Assembly (NCBI GenBank): GCA_011032825.1
Contig: JAADJZ010000021.1
Coordinates: 62,001 to 126,000 of the forward strand
Reading direction: 5' to 3'
Length of the DNA: 64,000 bases
Origin: Massariosphaeria phaeospora
Taxonomy: Eukaryota > Ascomycota > Dothideomycetes > Pleosporales
The position numbers and the translations under genes are program-made. Below, one piece after another: positions 1 through 11,800 of the stretch. How positions within the stretch are numbered: position 1 is the stretch's first letter; each line of letters begins with the position of its first letter. Under the pieces are notes generated by a model. The model worked only from the letters and a program-made list of their open reading frames with translations, made no database searches and was not told the origin of the DNA.

Positions 1-70
1 AAGAGTTTTAGTAGAGTTTTAGCGTAAGTAGTTTACTCGCTTGTGTAGCTTACTTGCTTGTAGAGTACGT
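1..70. mobile_element. Right end of a pogo/Fot1-like (family 1) element cut by the window edge
   Basis: The first 31 bases resemble the subterminal part of the family 1 right ends seen at 42660, 56750 and 58190 (a TTTTAGTAGA..TTAGC..AAGTAG pattern). They are followed by two copies of a word of the type CTACTCGCTTGTG and by the tip GAGTACGT, then TA. The TA at 71-72 is shared with the next element, so two transposons abut. The word is the one carried by the MITE family at 24025 and 34226, not that of the neighbouring copy. Only the terminus is visible, so family assignment is tentative. Confidence 0.55.
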
Positions 71-72
71 TA

Positions 73-1936
73 ACGTACTTTACAACTTCGCTACTTACAC
101 AAGTTAACTACTTACTTTTGCTAAGCTTCTACTAAAACTACTTTATTCTAGCGTAAAACAGCTTACTTTAGCTTTGTATAAAACAAAACAATTTAAGATA
201 TTATTTAAAGTTTACTTTTACTACTTGCTTATACGTTTGCGCGTTATGCCTAGTTTAATTGCACTACCTACAACGCTTTTAAGTTAGCTTACTTTCTTTA
301 GCGCGCACTTGCGTTTTTAGCTTTTTTTTATTACTACGCGTTTTAAACTTCTTTAGAGTAGTTAAACAAGCTTTATTTTTAACTATCAAAGTTTTTTTTG
401 CTTAAACCTGCTTTCTTTTATGCAATCTACGTTGCGTAGCAGCTTTATTTGCTACTTAAAGCTTTGCGATTTTTTTTTGCGCTAACACTAGCTTGTACGC
501 AATAATAGCTGCTTTCTTTAAAACTTTTTTAAAGGCTTTTACTATAGACGTTGGTAAGCTATTTATATACTTCTAAATTCTTGCTTTTACAAGCGTTAAT
601 TGCAACTCTAGTTTAAAAGTATTGCTTAGAGTTTGCAACTGCTAGAGCTTGTTGTTAATAAATAGTAGTAGTAATAGAGTACGCAACTAAACGTTAAAAG
701 CTATTATAACTTGTTTTAAGTTAAATAAAACTAATCTAGCGCTTTAAAACTCTTTTTGAATATTACTAAAAGTAATTGCTGCATTATAGGCGCGTATAAA
801 GTATAGTAAAAACTTAAGCTTTGTAATGTAAGTAATCTAGTTGCGCATGAGATTTTTAGCTTAGCGCCTGTACGCTGTTTTTAAAAGCAAAAAACACTTT
901 ACATTAAAAAGCTGCAGAAAGTGCAACAAGTGCAAAAGCATGCAAATAGTAATAATCTTGTTTTTCTTGTAGTACTGCTAGAATTTAAGCGAGTTAAAGC
1001 TCTTATAGCTGTCAATTGCGAGTAGTTAGTAGCTGCTAACTACTCTCTTTTTCGTATGCTTATTAAAGTGCTTTAACTACTGCAAACTAAGCTTATTTGT
1101 TGTCTAGCCGTTTTTAGAGACTGCAATAACCTAATTGTGAAGTAGATTCTCTTCTTTGTACTAGGCAGAGAGGTGGTTCTTGCTTTAGAAAATAATAAAG
1201 AGTGGAATAGCTTACCCTGTTGCGTTAATGCCTTGGATAACTGTTGTTCACTCTCTATTGCCTTGCTGCACTGCCTTTGGCCGTCCTTGTCTCTCTAAAG
1301 CTGTAACAACGGCTCTAGTCAATATCTGGCCCATTATGAAGCCTGCCTCGTCGAAGTTGAACGTATCTTCATCCTGGATACTGTACTTGGCTTTGATGTT
1401 GGCTACTAGGCTAAACTAGCCTTGTATAACCTTAAGATCCTCGCAGAGTGCTCTTTTGTAGTCGTATTTGCGATTAAACCTTACTTCAAGCTTAGGGCGG
1501 CGTTTGATGAACGTACTAGGCTAGTTTACGCCAACCTGGCCCACATTACGCTCAGCGCGCAAGGAATTGGCCATATCAGCTACAGCCGCGAGCCTAGGAG
1601 GAAATCCTCGCGTGACAAGCTCAAGTATATGCTCCACGATCACCTCCTCTTCAAGCTTCTCTAAGTTTCTTGATTTAGGCTAGCGATCTGCTTGTAAGGG
1701 TCGTCCGGCGCGTCGATTGCTTAGTGTCTTTTGAGAGACATTATATATAGCTGCAGCGCGTCGTTGAGAGAGCGTCGCGTCTTGATTAATAGCTTTAAGG
1801 GCAAGCTGTATCTGACGTTTGTAAGAAGCCTCTAAGTGCTGTTGTTGTTGAGACATTAGAGAGAGTAAGAGTTTTGGTAGGAGCTTGGCAAAAGTGAGCG
1901 GCCAACCTGTGTGAGCGGCGAAGCCCTAAGGTACGT
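73..1936 (-). mobile_element. Pogo/Fot1-like DNA transposon, family 1 copy A (1,864 bp), half RIP-mutated
   Basis: Complete element with terminal inverted repeats beginning ACGTAC and flanked by TA on both sides (71-72 and 1937-1938), the target-site duplication usual for pogo/Fot1 elements. The transposase reads on the minus strand. The part from about 1200 to 1936 has normal base composition and an almost open reading frame; the part from 73 to about 1190 is AT-rich with many stops. Homologous copies lie at 23332, 30663, 40859, 54960 and 57058. The element is dead as it stands because the catalytic and C-terminal parts carry many stop codons. Confidence 0.85.
1200..1856 (-). pseudogene. Transposase pseudogene, N-terminal half (HTH-psq and start of the DDE domain)
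   Basis: Reading from the ATG at 1856 downward, the protein starts with a Q-rich tip (MSQQQQHLEASYKRQ) and a pipsqueak-type helix-turn-helix (AINQDATLSQRRAAAIYNV, KTLSNRRAG), the DNA-binding module of Fot1/pogo transposases. Further on comes FNFDEAGFIMG, which matches the first catalytic Asp motif of the pogo DDE domain, followed by a segment ending REWTTVIQGINATG. At least three stops interrupt it, including a TAG in a CAG/TGG-like context soon after the HTH, consistent with C-to-T mutation. Past 1200 the frame collapses into AT-rich relic, although a DDE-like segment and a C-terminal CCHC knuckle can still be guessed from homologous copies. Confidence 0.8.
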
Positions 1937-1938
1937 TA

Positions 1939-4845
1939 TCACGAAGCGAGGATTCGTACATTTTCCCTGCCCCTCGAACTGGTAAAACACGAAAGGCTAG
2001 GAATGAAGACTGCTACCAGACACTCGCTTCTGAACTTCAGACAATTCACAGCTTAGCAACATTGAGATCGCAACGCACAAGTGACAGCTAGCCAACTACG
2101 GGGCACTGCCCGTACTGCTAAGCTACCTAGGTAGCGTTCTTCTCCGCAAAACGCTAGCAGAACACTAACCTGCTGCTTGTCCGCATATTGATGCTGGGAG
2201 TTCATCCCATGCTAGAGATCAGATGGCGTCGAGAAAGACCTGCAGGATGATTCTATGTCTCACAAGACAATTCGATAGCTGGAACAGGCTGGATGGGAGA
2301 ACGGAGAAGGCGCATCCTCAAGCAGTGGTTCAATGGCATTTGCATTCCACGGCGACTACGCATTTTGTCCGAACGGCGTCGTCCCACTCCTAAGTATGAA
2401 CAGATAAACCAATACAGTGGCGAGGGGATGGATGACATGCTGGCCCAAAGCCGAATAAAGCTGTGCCTCCGCGAACGACGACCGCACGCAAAGGCGGGAC
2501 GGACCAACGGGATGTACCCGAACGGCGTGAAGGAAGCCAATCATGCAGTCAGCAGAAGCTTGGAGTGGTTGAGTAGCTTTGGCTAAAGAAGGTATGTAAC
2601 TTGTAAGCGTGGAGATGCTGCTAGGTAGTTTAGGGAGTGGTGTCGCTGATCGGTGTGGCCGAGGAGTAACCGCCCGCGACGATGAGGTTTCACGTCTTCG
2701 AGATGCCCCTGGGTTGGGCAGTTGGGCCGGGGCCGGGCCATCGCGTTGTTTAGCTTGTTTGGGAGTGCTTGCGGGGTACGAAAGTCGTGTGCCGTGCGCC
2801 CCTTCACGTTTCTAGCGGTTGAACAAGATGGAAGCAATGGTCTTGTGATGCAAGGGATATAAGATAGCACGACTGGAATCTAATGTTCTGTATCTTGTGA
2901 TACGTACTCCGTAGTTGCGGGAGTCTTCCATTTATCTTGGGATTCGAGGTGCGGAAGAGAGACGCAGGTCTTGTAAGTTTCCCCTGCATGATGCCGTCGA
3001 TTCAAAAGCAACAGCACCGGCAAATTCGAGCTGCACGAGCTTCAGCACAGGGATAACAGCGGCGCTAGTCAAAGAGCAGTCAAGTCTAAGGATTTGTTTT
3101 CAGCGCAAAGAAACATCCGCAGAAGCGCCGGACTTTCAAACGGCCTAGTACTCCGCACAATCAGCCGGTGTCGTTCAGACGCCACAGGCTCACCAGCGTT
3201 ATCAACTGCAGCGTCTAGACTCTACAGATACTGCGGTGAGTATACAATCATGGTGGCTGCTGGTTACTGGGGTCAAACTCGACTACAAGCCGCGATCATT
3301 GGCAACCATTTGCCTGGCATGCACCTGGCTTGCAACACACTGACCCTGTCTGTAGCCGGGTCCTCGGAACGAACAAAGTGTGCTCGCTAAGCTGTCCAGG
3401 GCCCAGGATTGTAGCCCGCGGGTAATAGGACTCGCATGATAAAGTGTGTCAGATATCTGACCGCACACCGCAACAACACCTCCCTAGCAGAGATAGTTAA
3501 CGAAGAGCGGCACACAGACGGTGGGCATCGTGAAGACTCTGAACGGAACCCCACACAACAGCCTTTGACGAAGCTCCTTCGAAACTCTGTCGGCAAGCAT
3601 GACTCGGGACCCGCTCGTTGGCATCCTCTCTGGGACTTTAGTTCACCGACTCAACTCAAAGACGGGAGCCTCGGCGCTATTAGAGATCGTCACGGTCATG
3701 ACAGGTAGCCACCACCAATTTACAGAAGATTTCGCGATCCCTTCAACAGCCTAAGAGTTTTCAGCATGAAGTAGATAGGCTACTCCTATCTTTACAAAGC
3801 CCTGTTGTATCTAGCGTACTAGGTTTTGTCTGTATAGGGCTTCTAGAATGAGAGGGTAGGCTTATTACCTACGTGCACAAAGGGACAGCCACAGAGCCTG
3901 GAGAGCCTGTCCGGTTTCTGTTGAAGTCGAATTAGTGTCGGTGAGGTTCGATGATGACAGCGGAAGCGGCGTGCCTCCCGACGCGTTGAGCTGATGGAGG
4001 TCTTTGCGTGCTTATGGGCTGCACAGACGGGTCGGTGCTGACGGGAAGCCTGACGTCCCACGTGGTGGTGGGGTTACCTAGGTAGTTTTCCTACGACTTC
4101 CATCGCTGTTGGCTGCAAAACCCATCACACGACACCATACTCGCGGGCTTGACGGCAGCTAAAGAAGCGCTAAACGCATATGTGGTCAGGGCTAAACAGA
4201 ATTCTTGCTTGGAATTATCTAGCGCCAGTCGCCCGAGAACTGGTGCTTCGAGCAGCAAGCAGCAGAGTGGGACGCTGGGCGAAGGGGCGCATGTACTCTT
4301 AGCCGTTTCGCCGAGTGCGGTCAAGCGAGTCGTCACCCCCCTGGTGGACGCGAACGTTGGCCGCATAGCAATCCACGGCACACTGCAGGGAGTATGCAGC
4401 GACAAGAACCAGGGCCTGCCGCCCATGCATAGCATCCGTCCTATGTATGTGGACGCCCATCATGACATAACATGGCTGCCTTCTCCAGTATAGCCGTCCT
4501 GGGGCGTCCACTTTCTATTTCTTTGAACTGTAAAGTTCTGGACCATCCGCAAGCATAGCTCTTTCCTTGTTACACCCTTTTTCTTTAACGCCCCTTCCAG
4601 CCACTAAAATTTCCTCACCACATGTAACAAACATATTGTTACCTCATTTAGCTATCGCTACACCACCCCCACTTCGCTGGGAATGCGGGGATATTGACAA
4701 TAAGATCCCATTGCGGCTCGATCCCTCAAGTCATTGCACCGCTTTCTTCGAGACATGGAGTCTTGAAATACTCAACACTGGCCACATTTCCCCACTTATC
4801 CAGCGCCTCTGCTTTCCGCATCTACGATAAAGTCCCCCGGCTACG
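1939..4845. other. Intergenic block without a recognisable gene
   Basis: About 2.9 kb of normal base composition between a transposon and the receptor gene. Open frames here are short (up to 114 codons), overlap on both strands, and show no family motif, signal peptide or splice structure that I trust. The last few hundred bases before 4846 are pyrimidine-rich and presumably hold the promoter and 5' UTR of the receptor gene. Confidence 0.5.
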
Positions 4846-6243
4846 ATGGCTGTTCTCGATATGGCCGCCTTCGAAGGTAGAGCGATGCTTGGGAAGCGTT
4901 ACTCTCCATACCCAAACAGTCTGGACCAGCTTTCCGATACCTACCGGAAAGGCTTGATCCCTATCACCCTTTGTGCCATGATGTCGTTGCTTTCGGTGAC
5001 GGCGCTGCTCGTCTTCATCACCTATCGAATGGTGTCCTGGCGGAAGCACTACAAGGAGTACGTCGGCTACAACCAATACGTCATCCTCATCTACAACCTC
5101 CTTCTCGCGGATCTCCAGCAGTCGATCGCGTTCTCAATTTCTTTCCATTGGTTGAGGATCGATAAAATTCTAGCACCAACGGCACCATGTTTCCTTCAAG
5201 CCTGGTTTCTGCATATTGGAGATGTGGCGAGTGGCTTCTTCGTCCTTGCGATTGCAATCCACACATGGTTAGGAGTGGTCAAGGGCTATCGAATGCCCTA
5301 TTTGTGGTTCGTGTTGACGATTCTGCTTATATGGTTGGCCGCCTTGATCCTGACCTTCCTTGGCCCCGCTATGTTCAAGGATCGTTTCTTTGCTAGAGCC
5401 TCCGCATGGGTAAGTTGCGACATTGATCAAAGCATATGGCGGACACTTACATATTTTCAGTGTTGGGTTTCGGTCGACTACGAGCGAGAGCGACTATACC
5501 TCCACTACCTTTGGATCTTCATCATCGAATTTGGAACCATTGCGATTTACGGTCACATCTTCCTCCACCTAAGAGGCCGCATCCAGAATATCATGAACAA
5601 CGACACCAGCAAACTGTCAAGGGCAACTAAGTTCATGGTCATGTACCCGGCCGTTTACGTGATCCTGACCCTACCGATCGCCGTCGGGCGTATGGTCGCA
5701 ATGACGGGCAGAAAGATGCCCGAGGCATTCTTCTGCGTGGCTGGGACCCTCCTCACGTCCTGTGGCTGGATAGATGCGCTGCTCTACACACTCACCCGCC
5801 GGGTCTTCATCACAAATGAATTGTCGACGGGGCAGCCTACGTATTACAGTCAGAACATCACTGCGCTTCACACAAACGCCGCTCGTCCGGGAGACGAGCA
5901 CAATTACGGTCTTCAGTCGATGAACAAAGAGATGGGAGCGGCGCGCACCGTCACCATCGTCGGGGGCAGCAATCGGATATCACGAATAGTCGACCAGGGC
6001 CGCGGCCGGAGTACCGCACGGGCAAAGGGACATCCCGATCCTCTGCGAGAACACAGCCCGACAGGGTCACAAGACTCGATAATAAAGCCCGGTCCGAACG
6101 CAATCGGCATCGTCACTGAAACGAACATTCAAGTCGAGTCGACTCAGCAGCGGGGCGAAGGCTCGGGCGAAAGCGACATCATGCCGAGCCGGGCACCATC
6201 GAGGAGCCATAGTGCAAGCGGATTCAGTGCAGGCTCAGCATGA
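4846..6243 (+). CDS. Seven-transmembrane G protein-coupled receptor, Git3/cAMP-receptor-like
   Basis: Predicted plasma-membrane receptor passing an extracellular (probably nutrient) signal to a heterotrimeric G protein; the ligand is unknown. The frame is open over 465 codons, but I place an intron at 5410-5460: GTAAGT donor, TTTTCAG acceptor, 51 nt, in frame. Removing it gives 448 aa and joins ..ASAW to CWVSVDYERERLYLHYLW, the usual second extracellular loop of this fungal family. Helices fall near residues 35-64, 75-98, 115-145, 150-175, 201-227, 243-270 and 275-300. Cys115 at the top of helix 3 and Cys189 in loop 2 are placed for the classic disulfide, and Cys189 is the first codon after the intron. 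Conserved-looking blocks are LLLADLQQSIAF (helix 2) and AIAIHTW (helix 3). A 148-residue polar, Ser/Arg-rich cytoplasmic tail follows. Start chosen at the first ATG ahead of a short hydrophilic N-terminus. Family is from recall of Git3-type (PF11710-like) receptors; subclass uncertain. Confidence 0.9.
   Translation: MAVLDMAAFEGRAMLGKRYSPYPNSLDQLSDTYRKGLIPITLCAMMSLLSVTALLVFITYRMVSWRKHYKEYVGYNQYVILIYNLLLADLQQSIAFSISFHWLRIDKILAPTAPCFLQAWFLHIGDVASGFFVLAIAIHTWLGVVKGYRMPYLWFVLTILLIWLAALILTFLGPAMFKDRFFARASAWVSCDIDQSIWRTLTYFQCWVSVDYERERLYLHYLWIFIIEFGTIAIYGHIFLHLRGRIQNIMNNDTSKLSRATKFMVMYPAVYVILTLPIAVGRMVAMTGRKMPEAFFCVAGTLLTSCGWIDALLYTLTRRVFITNELSTGQPTYYSQNITALHTNAARPGDEHNYGLQSMNKEMGAARTVTIVGGSNRISRIVDQGRGRSTARAKGHPDPLREHSPTGSQDSIIKPGPNAIGIVTETNIQVESTQQRGEGSGESDIMPSRAPSRSHSASGFSAGSA
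5410..5460 (+). other. In-frame 51-nt intron in the receptor gene
   Basis: GTAAGT at 5410 and TTTTCAG ending at 5460. Length is divisible by three and no stop occurs inside, so simple ORF callers would read through and add 17 residues to extracellular loop 2. Splicing restores the WCWVS loop motif expected in this receptor family. Confidence 0.85.
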
Positions 6244-8129
6244 GCGTAGCCTTAATAATTGAATTATTGTATTATAGCATGTAATGCAGTGTCACGGCCA
6301 CGGTGATGACTGTTGTAGACCGTGCCTGATCTGCACCGGATAGGGATGAAAGAAACGTCTCGTCGCTATTTCTTTCTTAGCCTTTATGTACTGTAGCATC
6401 AAAAGGCGCCTGGCGAAAACGGATGCAAAATACCAACGTCTCTGGCAGCAACATTCTTTCTTTAAGGTCTATTTCAATAGTTGGTCGAAGTCAGGCCTTG
6501 TAGTCTCGTATTTCTCTTGACCCAAATTCAAAAAACTTTCGCAAGCATCATAAAGGGGGTTGATTCACATCCGGCTAGTGAGGACTACTGAACGCATATC
6601 GATGCTTTGTTGACGAACTCGACCATGTCCTCGTCGCTCTCTACACATACCGACATTCGTATATAACTCTTCGAAAACGGGTCCCAAGCTGAAATCGAAT
6701 AGACAGCGTAGGTGCTGCTAATCAGCCAATGTAGACGACGGAGCGAGGTGAGTGAACTTGACCAATATCGGGTTCAGGATAAAAGCTGGATGGCTGAACT
6801 GTGGCATGTCCTTGCTCCGCTTCATTCGTCACTCTCTGGCCTGGATAGCAGCTTTCTGTGACTAGCTCTCACTCATTCTAACCCCTCTACCCTCGGCGTC
6901 TCCGGGTTCCGAGGCGGTATATGGCCCTGCGTGTGCTGCGCTTGACAAGGCCTGATCAGCTGATCTCCCCGAGGATCGCCGAGGAGCCGCAGCAGCATGT
7001 CCGGGCGGGCGGCAATCAACAGTCGTTTGCGGGGAAGGTGCGGCCGTCATCTCGCTACCTTCCGCACCTTCCATAAACGAGGCCGTGGTGGCCGACGCCT
7101 GGCATTGCTTTGTCCCTCACACCTGACAAGACAGGCGGCTGCAGCATCGCAACCGCCGTTCGTTGTCGTGTGTATGACGACTGCGGTTGATAGGCGTGTT
7201 GGCGGCGGTGCGTAGAGCAGGTTCGAGCCAAAAGGCGTTGCGGAGTCGGCGTACCTTGCAGAGATTGTCAGTTTGGAGTCACAATCACCCATCTCCACGC
7301 GCCGTCATCTGAATTGGAACTACGGAGTAACCTACGGGGCATTGTGTATTGCGGCGAGTGGCAGCGTGCAGTGTGTCGGGTGGCTTCGAAGGATTCACCT
7401 GGGCAAGATGCAGAGGCACATGAAATTTGTGTGACGCACAGACGGATCGACGAGACGAACGACCGCCTGCTTCTTAATTACACCTCACCTCGCCTCCTTC
7501 TCCCCAACCTCTCTTTTGCATCATTGAGCTTCTACTTGTGAATTGCGGCGCCTACATCTCGTCCGCCACATGCTTTGCACTGTCCTCTCGTCCTGGAGGT
7601 ACAGCCCTGGATGACATCACGCGCCTTGGCTGTCACGATCATCACGCGTTGACGCGACAGGGCTGGGAAGACTACGTGGAAGAGAAGGCAACAGTTGTCA
7701 AGAAGCTAGGAAGACGTATGAACAAGACAGCCAGCATCAGTGAGCGCCTCGGCCATCTGTAGCAATGCCTGTTCTATCGCATCTTTCTTATTCCCCAAGA
7801 ATAACCCTCATGTCTCCCAACCAAGAACCTCCTGTCCCCAACGCCAACAACACCAATGCACTTTGGAAAGAGTTTTGTACCGATACTTTTATGCTCAATA
7901 AACCCCGTGCGTCCCGCCTACTGGGTTAAAGATGTGTACCCTCGTCCGTGGCCGGAGCTGAGACAGCAACCGGGGCTCCCGAACGACGTGAAGGTCAGGA
8001 CAGAGGCCTGCGGAGGGGTTTCATGCAAAGGACTTGATTTGGTACCGTCTGGTAACCTGTCGTTTGCGCTGTTCCCAAGTCAGACCCGCCGAAGATGTGT
8101 CGACAAGCTGCACACCACTTCTGGCGCTA
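6244..8129. other. Intergenic block, no supported gene
   Basis: Normal-composition DNA between the receptor and the convergent zinc-finger gene. Open frames are under 105 codons, mostly overlapping on both strands, without recognisable motifs. It should contain the 3' UTRs of both flanking genes. Confidence 0.5.
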
Positions 8130-8849
8130 TTACGAAGCATCAACTTTGTCGACGATGCTATCAATAGCCATCGATCGCGTCGAGGGGGTTGTCGGTGTCG
8201 GCGGAGCTTTGCCGTCAGCCTTTGTTGTGGGCTGGACCCGCGGCGACAGTTGGGTCAAGGCTGCTTCCGACTGTTCGCTTCCAGGCGTGGTTTCGTCTTC
8301 ATCACCCACAAGCTCGTCGACTTCTCGCAACCAATTCGCCTTCAAGACTTCCATGGGGGGGTCGAGATCGCCCGGCTTTCCACCCCGTCGTGCCTCGGCG
8401 GCAGTCATCTTTCTCTCGCCGCGCTTGTGAGGATGGAAATGCATTCGTCGCAAGTGGCTTGCAGCGTTGTAGCATTCATTGTACCTCTTGCCCGTTTGGC
8501 ACGCCTTGCAGTTGGCCAGGAAGGACTTGTCGGGCGACGTGTCGATGGTCATCCAAACTTTACGCATTTTCCGGTGCACGCGGTTCGTGTGCCGTCGCAG
8601 CTCGTGCTCGCTGCGGAAGCCGTCGGGATAGTCGCTGCAGCTTGGGCATTTCAGTCGCAGCACTCGACGCGGCGGAGTCCTGGCCGGGACCTGGAATGTC
8701 GGCGACGTAGTTCCGGAGTCAGTCGGCGGCGCGCTCACAACCGTCTCCTTGAGCGGCGGCGGCTCAATCGGTGCTCTGGGCTGGGCTGCGGCCGGCGCAC
8801 TAGCCGGCGGTGCCTCTCTCATCTTGGTCTTGGATCTCGTCGGGGGCAT
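8130..8849 (-). CDS. Two-zinc-finger protein, DUF7896-like, probably the last exon of a longer gene
   Basis: Likely nuclear, DNA- or chromatin-associated, but function is not established. From the ATG at 8849 the frame gives 239 aa. A Pro/Ala-rich N-terminus leads to two atypical C2H2 fingers: Cys68, Cys71, His87, His92, then Cys114, Cys117, His132, His137. The linker includes RKVWMTID and FLANCKACQTGKRY, and a basic HPHKRG follows finger 2; from recall this block is typical of a fungal family annotated as DUF7896. The C-terminal third is acidic, then Thr/Pro-rich. The frame stays open upstream to 9110 but without an ATG, and the sequence just before 8849 looks like an acceptor (TATCAG), so the real N-terminus is probably spliced from exons upstream (8860-9550). 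Relatives as I remember them are longer, which supports missing 5' exons. Confidence 0.75.
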   Translation of the reverse strand: MPPTRSKTKMREAPPASAPAAAQPRAPIEPPPLKETVVSAPPTDSGTTSPTFQVPARTPPRRVLRLKCPSCSDYPDGFRSEHELRRHTNRVHRKMRKVWMTIDTSPDKSFLANCKACQTGKRYNECYNAASHLRRMHFHPHKRGERKMTAAEARRGGKPGDLDPPMEVLKANWLREVDELVGDEDETTPGSEQSEAALTQLSPRVQPTTKADGKAPPTPTTPSTRSMAIDSIVDKVDAS

Positions 8850-11800
8850 TTGCACCTGATATCGCTGGAGGCTGCGGGCGCGCAGGCACTGGTCCCCGGC
8901 CCGGACGGATGCGGGAAGTTGTGTTTTGGTCCAGGCGGGGCGGATGGATGTATGCTGGGTTGCAACGGATGCGGATGCTCCACGGCGACTAATAAGGCTG
9001 AGGATTAGACGACGTCGAGGACATACATGATCGAGGGCCGCCGACCTCTCCGCTGCGGTCGCGGGTGCACTGGGGGCAGCGGGGGCAGCGGCGCCAAAAT
9101 ACCCTTCCAAGGTTCTGCCTGATGTCCCGATTTTGCGCTGGCTGCTGGCTTAGCAGCTGGAGCTCGCAGCCTTGTGCGCGTCCCAGCGCCCGCCGTCAGC
9201 CTCGCTATGACCATCTGGTTTGAGCTGCTGCTGCCCGCAGCGCCACCGCCTGGAGCAGCACACGCAGGCTGACGCCGCCCACGACGCAGTGCAGTTGCGA
9301 GTGCACCCCACTCAGCCAGCCATGTTCGGGTGCGCTGCTGCGTCCAGCCTCCAGCCCTTTGCCGGTTGTGGTTCCGTCTCCAGCAGCAAGAAACCAACGT
9401 CCCGCCCAACCCTGCGTCGCATCATACCACCTACTGCGCGTCCAGCACGCAGCACCCATCTCGCACGTCGAAGAGAGCGCGCGCTGGCTGGGCACCTGGC
9501 CGTCCATCGGTCCGCTGGCATATACGATAAGCCCTAGGCGCAGCACCCTCTATTGTCTCCACGTTGTTCCCCGAAGCCGTCGTCTGTGTCCCCGACCCAA
9601 CCTCACGTGTGGGGAGACAAGAGCAGGCGTCCCACGGTCTGCAACCACCGCCTGCCCGCCTGGCTCTACTTGCGAATTCCGAGGCCACAATTCGAACCAA
9701 ACGCTCGAGTACCCGCAGCCGCAGTGTCGTCCCTATCTTTCTCGTTAACTGCACAGACTGGGCGCCACCATCCTCCAGCCTTGCCGCCACGGTGCCGGGA
9801 CCTTCCGCCCCCTCCGCCTCACTCGGGGACTAAAGCTCTTCGCAAGCGGAGCCGAGTTCAGGGACAAATCAGCTCCATGCGGAAACCGTGTTTATTCCAA
9901 GCGTCGCCGACTACGAGCCAATTGCTCCCTCCGAAGGGTGTATCGTGCTGCCAGCTGCAAGCCGAAGCCAGCCTCCAGAGGCAGCCTTTCTCAACATCTC
10001 TTGATCATGACAAGTTTTCGCGACGGACGACAATCTTGACATCAGCTTGTCTTAATCTCAAACACGTCTTGTGGCCCATCAGCTACATCTGCAGGACCAA
10101 GTGTTGGGTGGGGTTCTTGCAGATGGCGGCCGCATTCTCGAATTGAGGCTTGGCTGTCCTATCCGAGCATATGGGCGTAAGATCGGCCGCTCACTTCTCC
10201 GAGGCTGACGACGCTGACGACGAATATCGCCTAGGTTCGTGACGGCTGTTTTCTCGACTTGTGCATGCGCTTTTGCTTCCCCGGTCCTAGAGCAAGTCCA
10301 TATCTAACATTCAACATCGCGCATACGAAAGCAGTCTTAGTCGATTTAAGAGATGACTTGAGTCACACTACAACATGAAACTCCACTATATCAAACGCAA
10401 TAGGCGCTCTTAGCACCTGCTCTAAGGTCGATCACAAGCAATATTCTAGTAAGGGTAGCCCTTCTCTTCCCAATGCTAATGTAATGCGCGATGGAGTGCA
10501 CTGACTCATTCGTAAGCTTTGCAGCTGGCAACTCAGTGTTTCAGGTAGATCTTACTGTTGGTACAGTTCCGCCAGCCCAATCATCCTACCTCATTCATGG
10601 CTCGTTCTGTTCTCCTCAGCATCGAAGCCGTGTGGCAATCAGCGTATATGGCTACTCAGGTCCGCCACCCAGCTGATCGCAGTAAGAAGAGAACCCCAAT
10701 CAATCGTTAAGACTTACCATTCAGGTTGGCCAGGATATGTAGACGCCTGGGGTATCCCACAGGTCTCTTGGTGTAAACACGATTCCGAATCATGGCAGTT
10801 CTCGGCACAAGATTGGAGGGCACCGCACTTACTATAGAATATCAACACTTGCGGTAGCCTCTTGGTAGGACGGGCAAGTACTGCAAGTATAATCACAGCT
10901 TACATTTAGTAGCCGTCTTACACGGGCGGATCACCTTGCAGTAATGTACCGAAACTTGCGATTAAGAGATTAGATTCCTCAGAAGTGAGTGGTTCCTGAA
11001 ACAAGAGGCCAACCTTGATGGAAAAACAGCAAGCTCTTCTAGAAGCCAAAACTTGCCACTATGGAACGAGGGTCGTCGTCAGTCTCATGGTCTATAGTGC
11101 ATGGGCCCTTGCTAACATAATTCTGACTAGGACAGAGAATCTTGCCTCAATCGAACTGCAACCCTGCAGCTCCAGACTTCCGACCCACTAGAGCTGTGCA
11201 TCGACGAGCCCCATTATGGTCGCAACCGTCCAAGAACAACAGCGCCATTGATAGTCTGTTATATTCAATGATTAGAAGGTCGTAGCCTGGATACACACAC
11301 GGCCAACCGTGATATTCAGTAAATGTGACAATTCGCATGAAGAGGAAGACAGTACAAGGCAGAGGGCGCTCTTTTTGACCACACCTGAGGGGACTTATAT
11401 GCACGATCGTGAAACGATTCAGATCGTAGCCCAGAGGGTTAATCACGCGTTGTCCACTCGTTCGCATACAGCGGGTGAGTGTGTGCTCCGTTTCTCACAC
11501 ACAATAGCACGGAGTGTACGACAGAACTATCTCATAGTGGCCGTATGCCGTAGAGGGATGCGGTAGCACCGTAAAAGCGACTAGCCAATATGAATTTGGT
11601 AGCCGGCCCGGGATGAGCACCGCGGACGAAAACGAGACACGTTGCGGTCACGCAGCATATATTCTACCACACTTAGTCAACATCACGGACAGATTCAGGT
11701 ATAATGGAGGGCTCCTCGGATCAGCTGCGTCATGTCAGCCCTACGCCACACAATGAACGCCATGAATGGTATGGTGATGTGCGCCCGAATCCTTCCCGGA

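Noticed and set aside
2253..2586. Open frames on both strands near 2.3-2.6 kb
   Set aside because: Overlap each other, basic and motif-free; cannot be supported.
4149..4493. 114-codon frames on both strands
   Set aside because: Equal-length overlapping frames in intergenic DNA, no motif, no splice or start context that favours either.
8034..9008. 324-codon plus-strand open frame overlapping the zinc-finger gene
   Set aside because: Antisense shadow; low-complexity Arg/Cys/Gly text, while the minus strand shows paired Cys/His fingers.
9553..10146. 197-codon plus-strand open frame
   Set aside because: Pro/Ser/Arg-rich shadow frame in CT-rich DNA upstream of the minus-strand zinc-finger gene; no ATG-context, motif or splice support.
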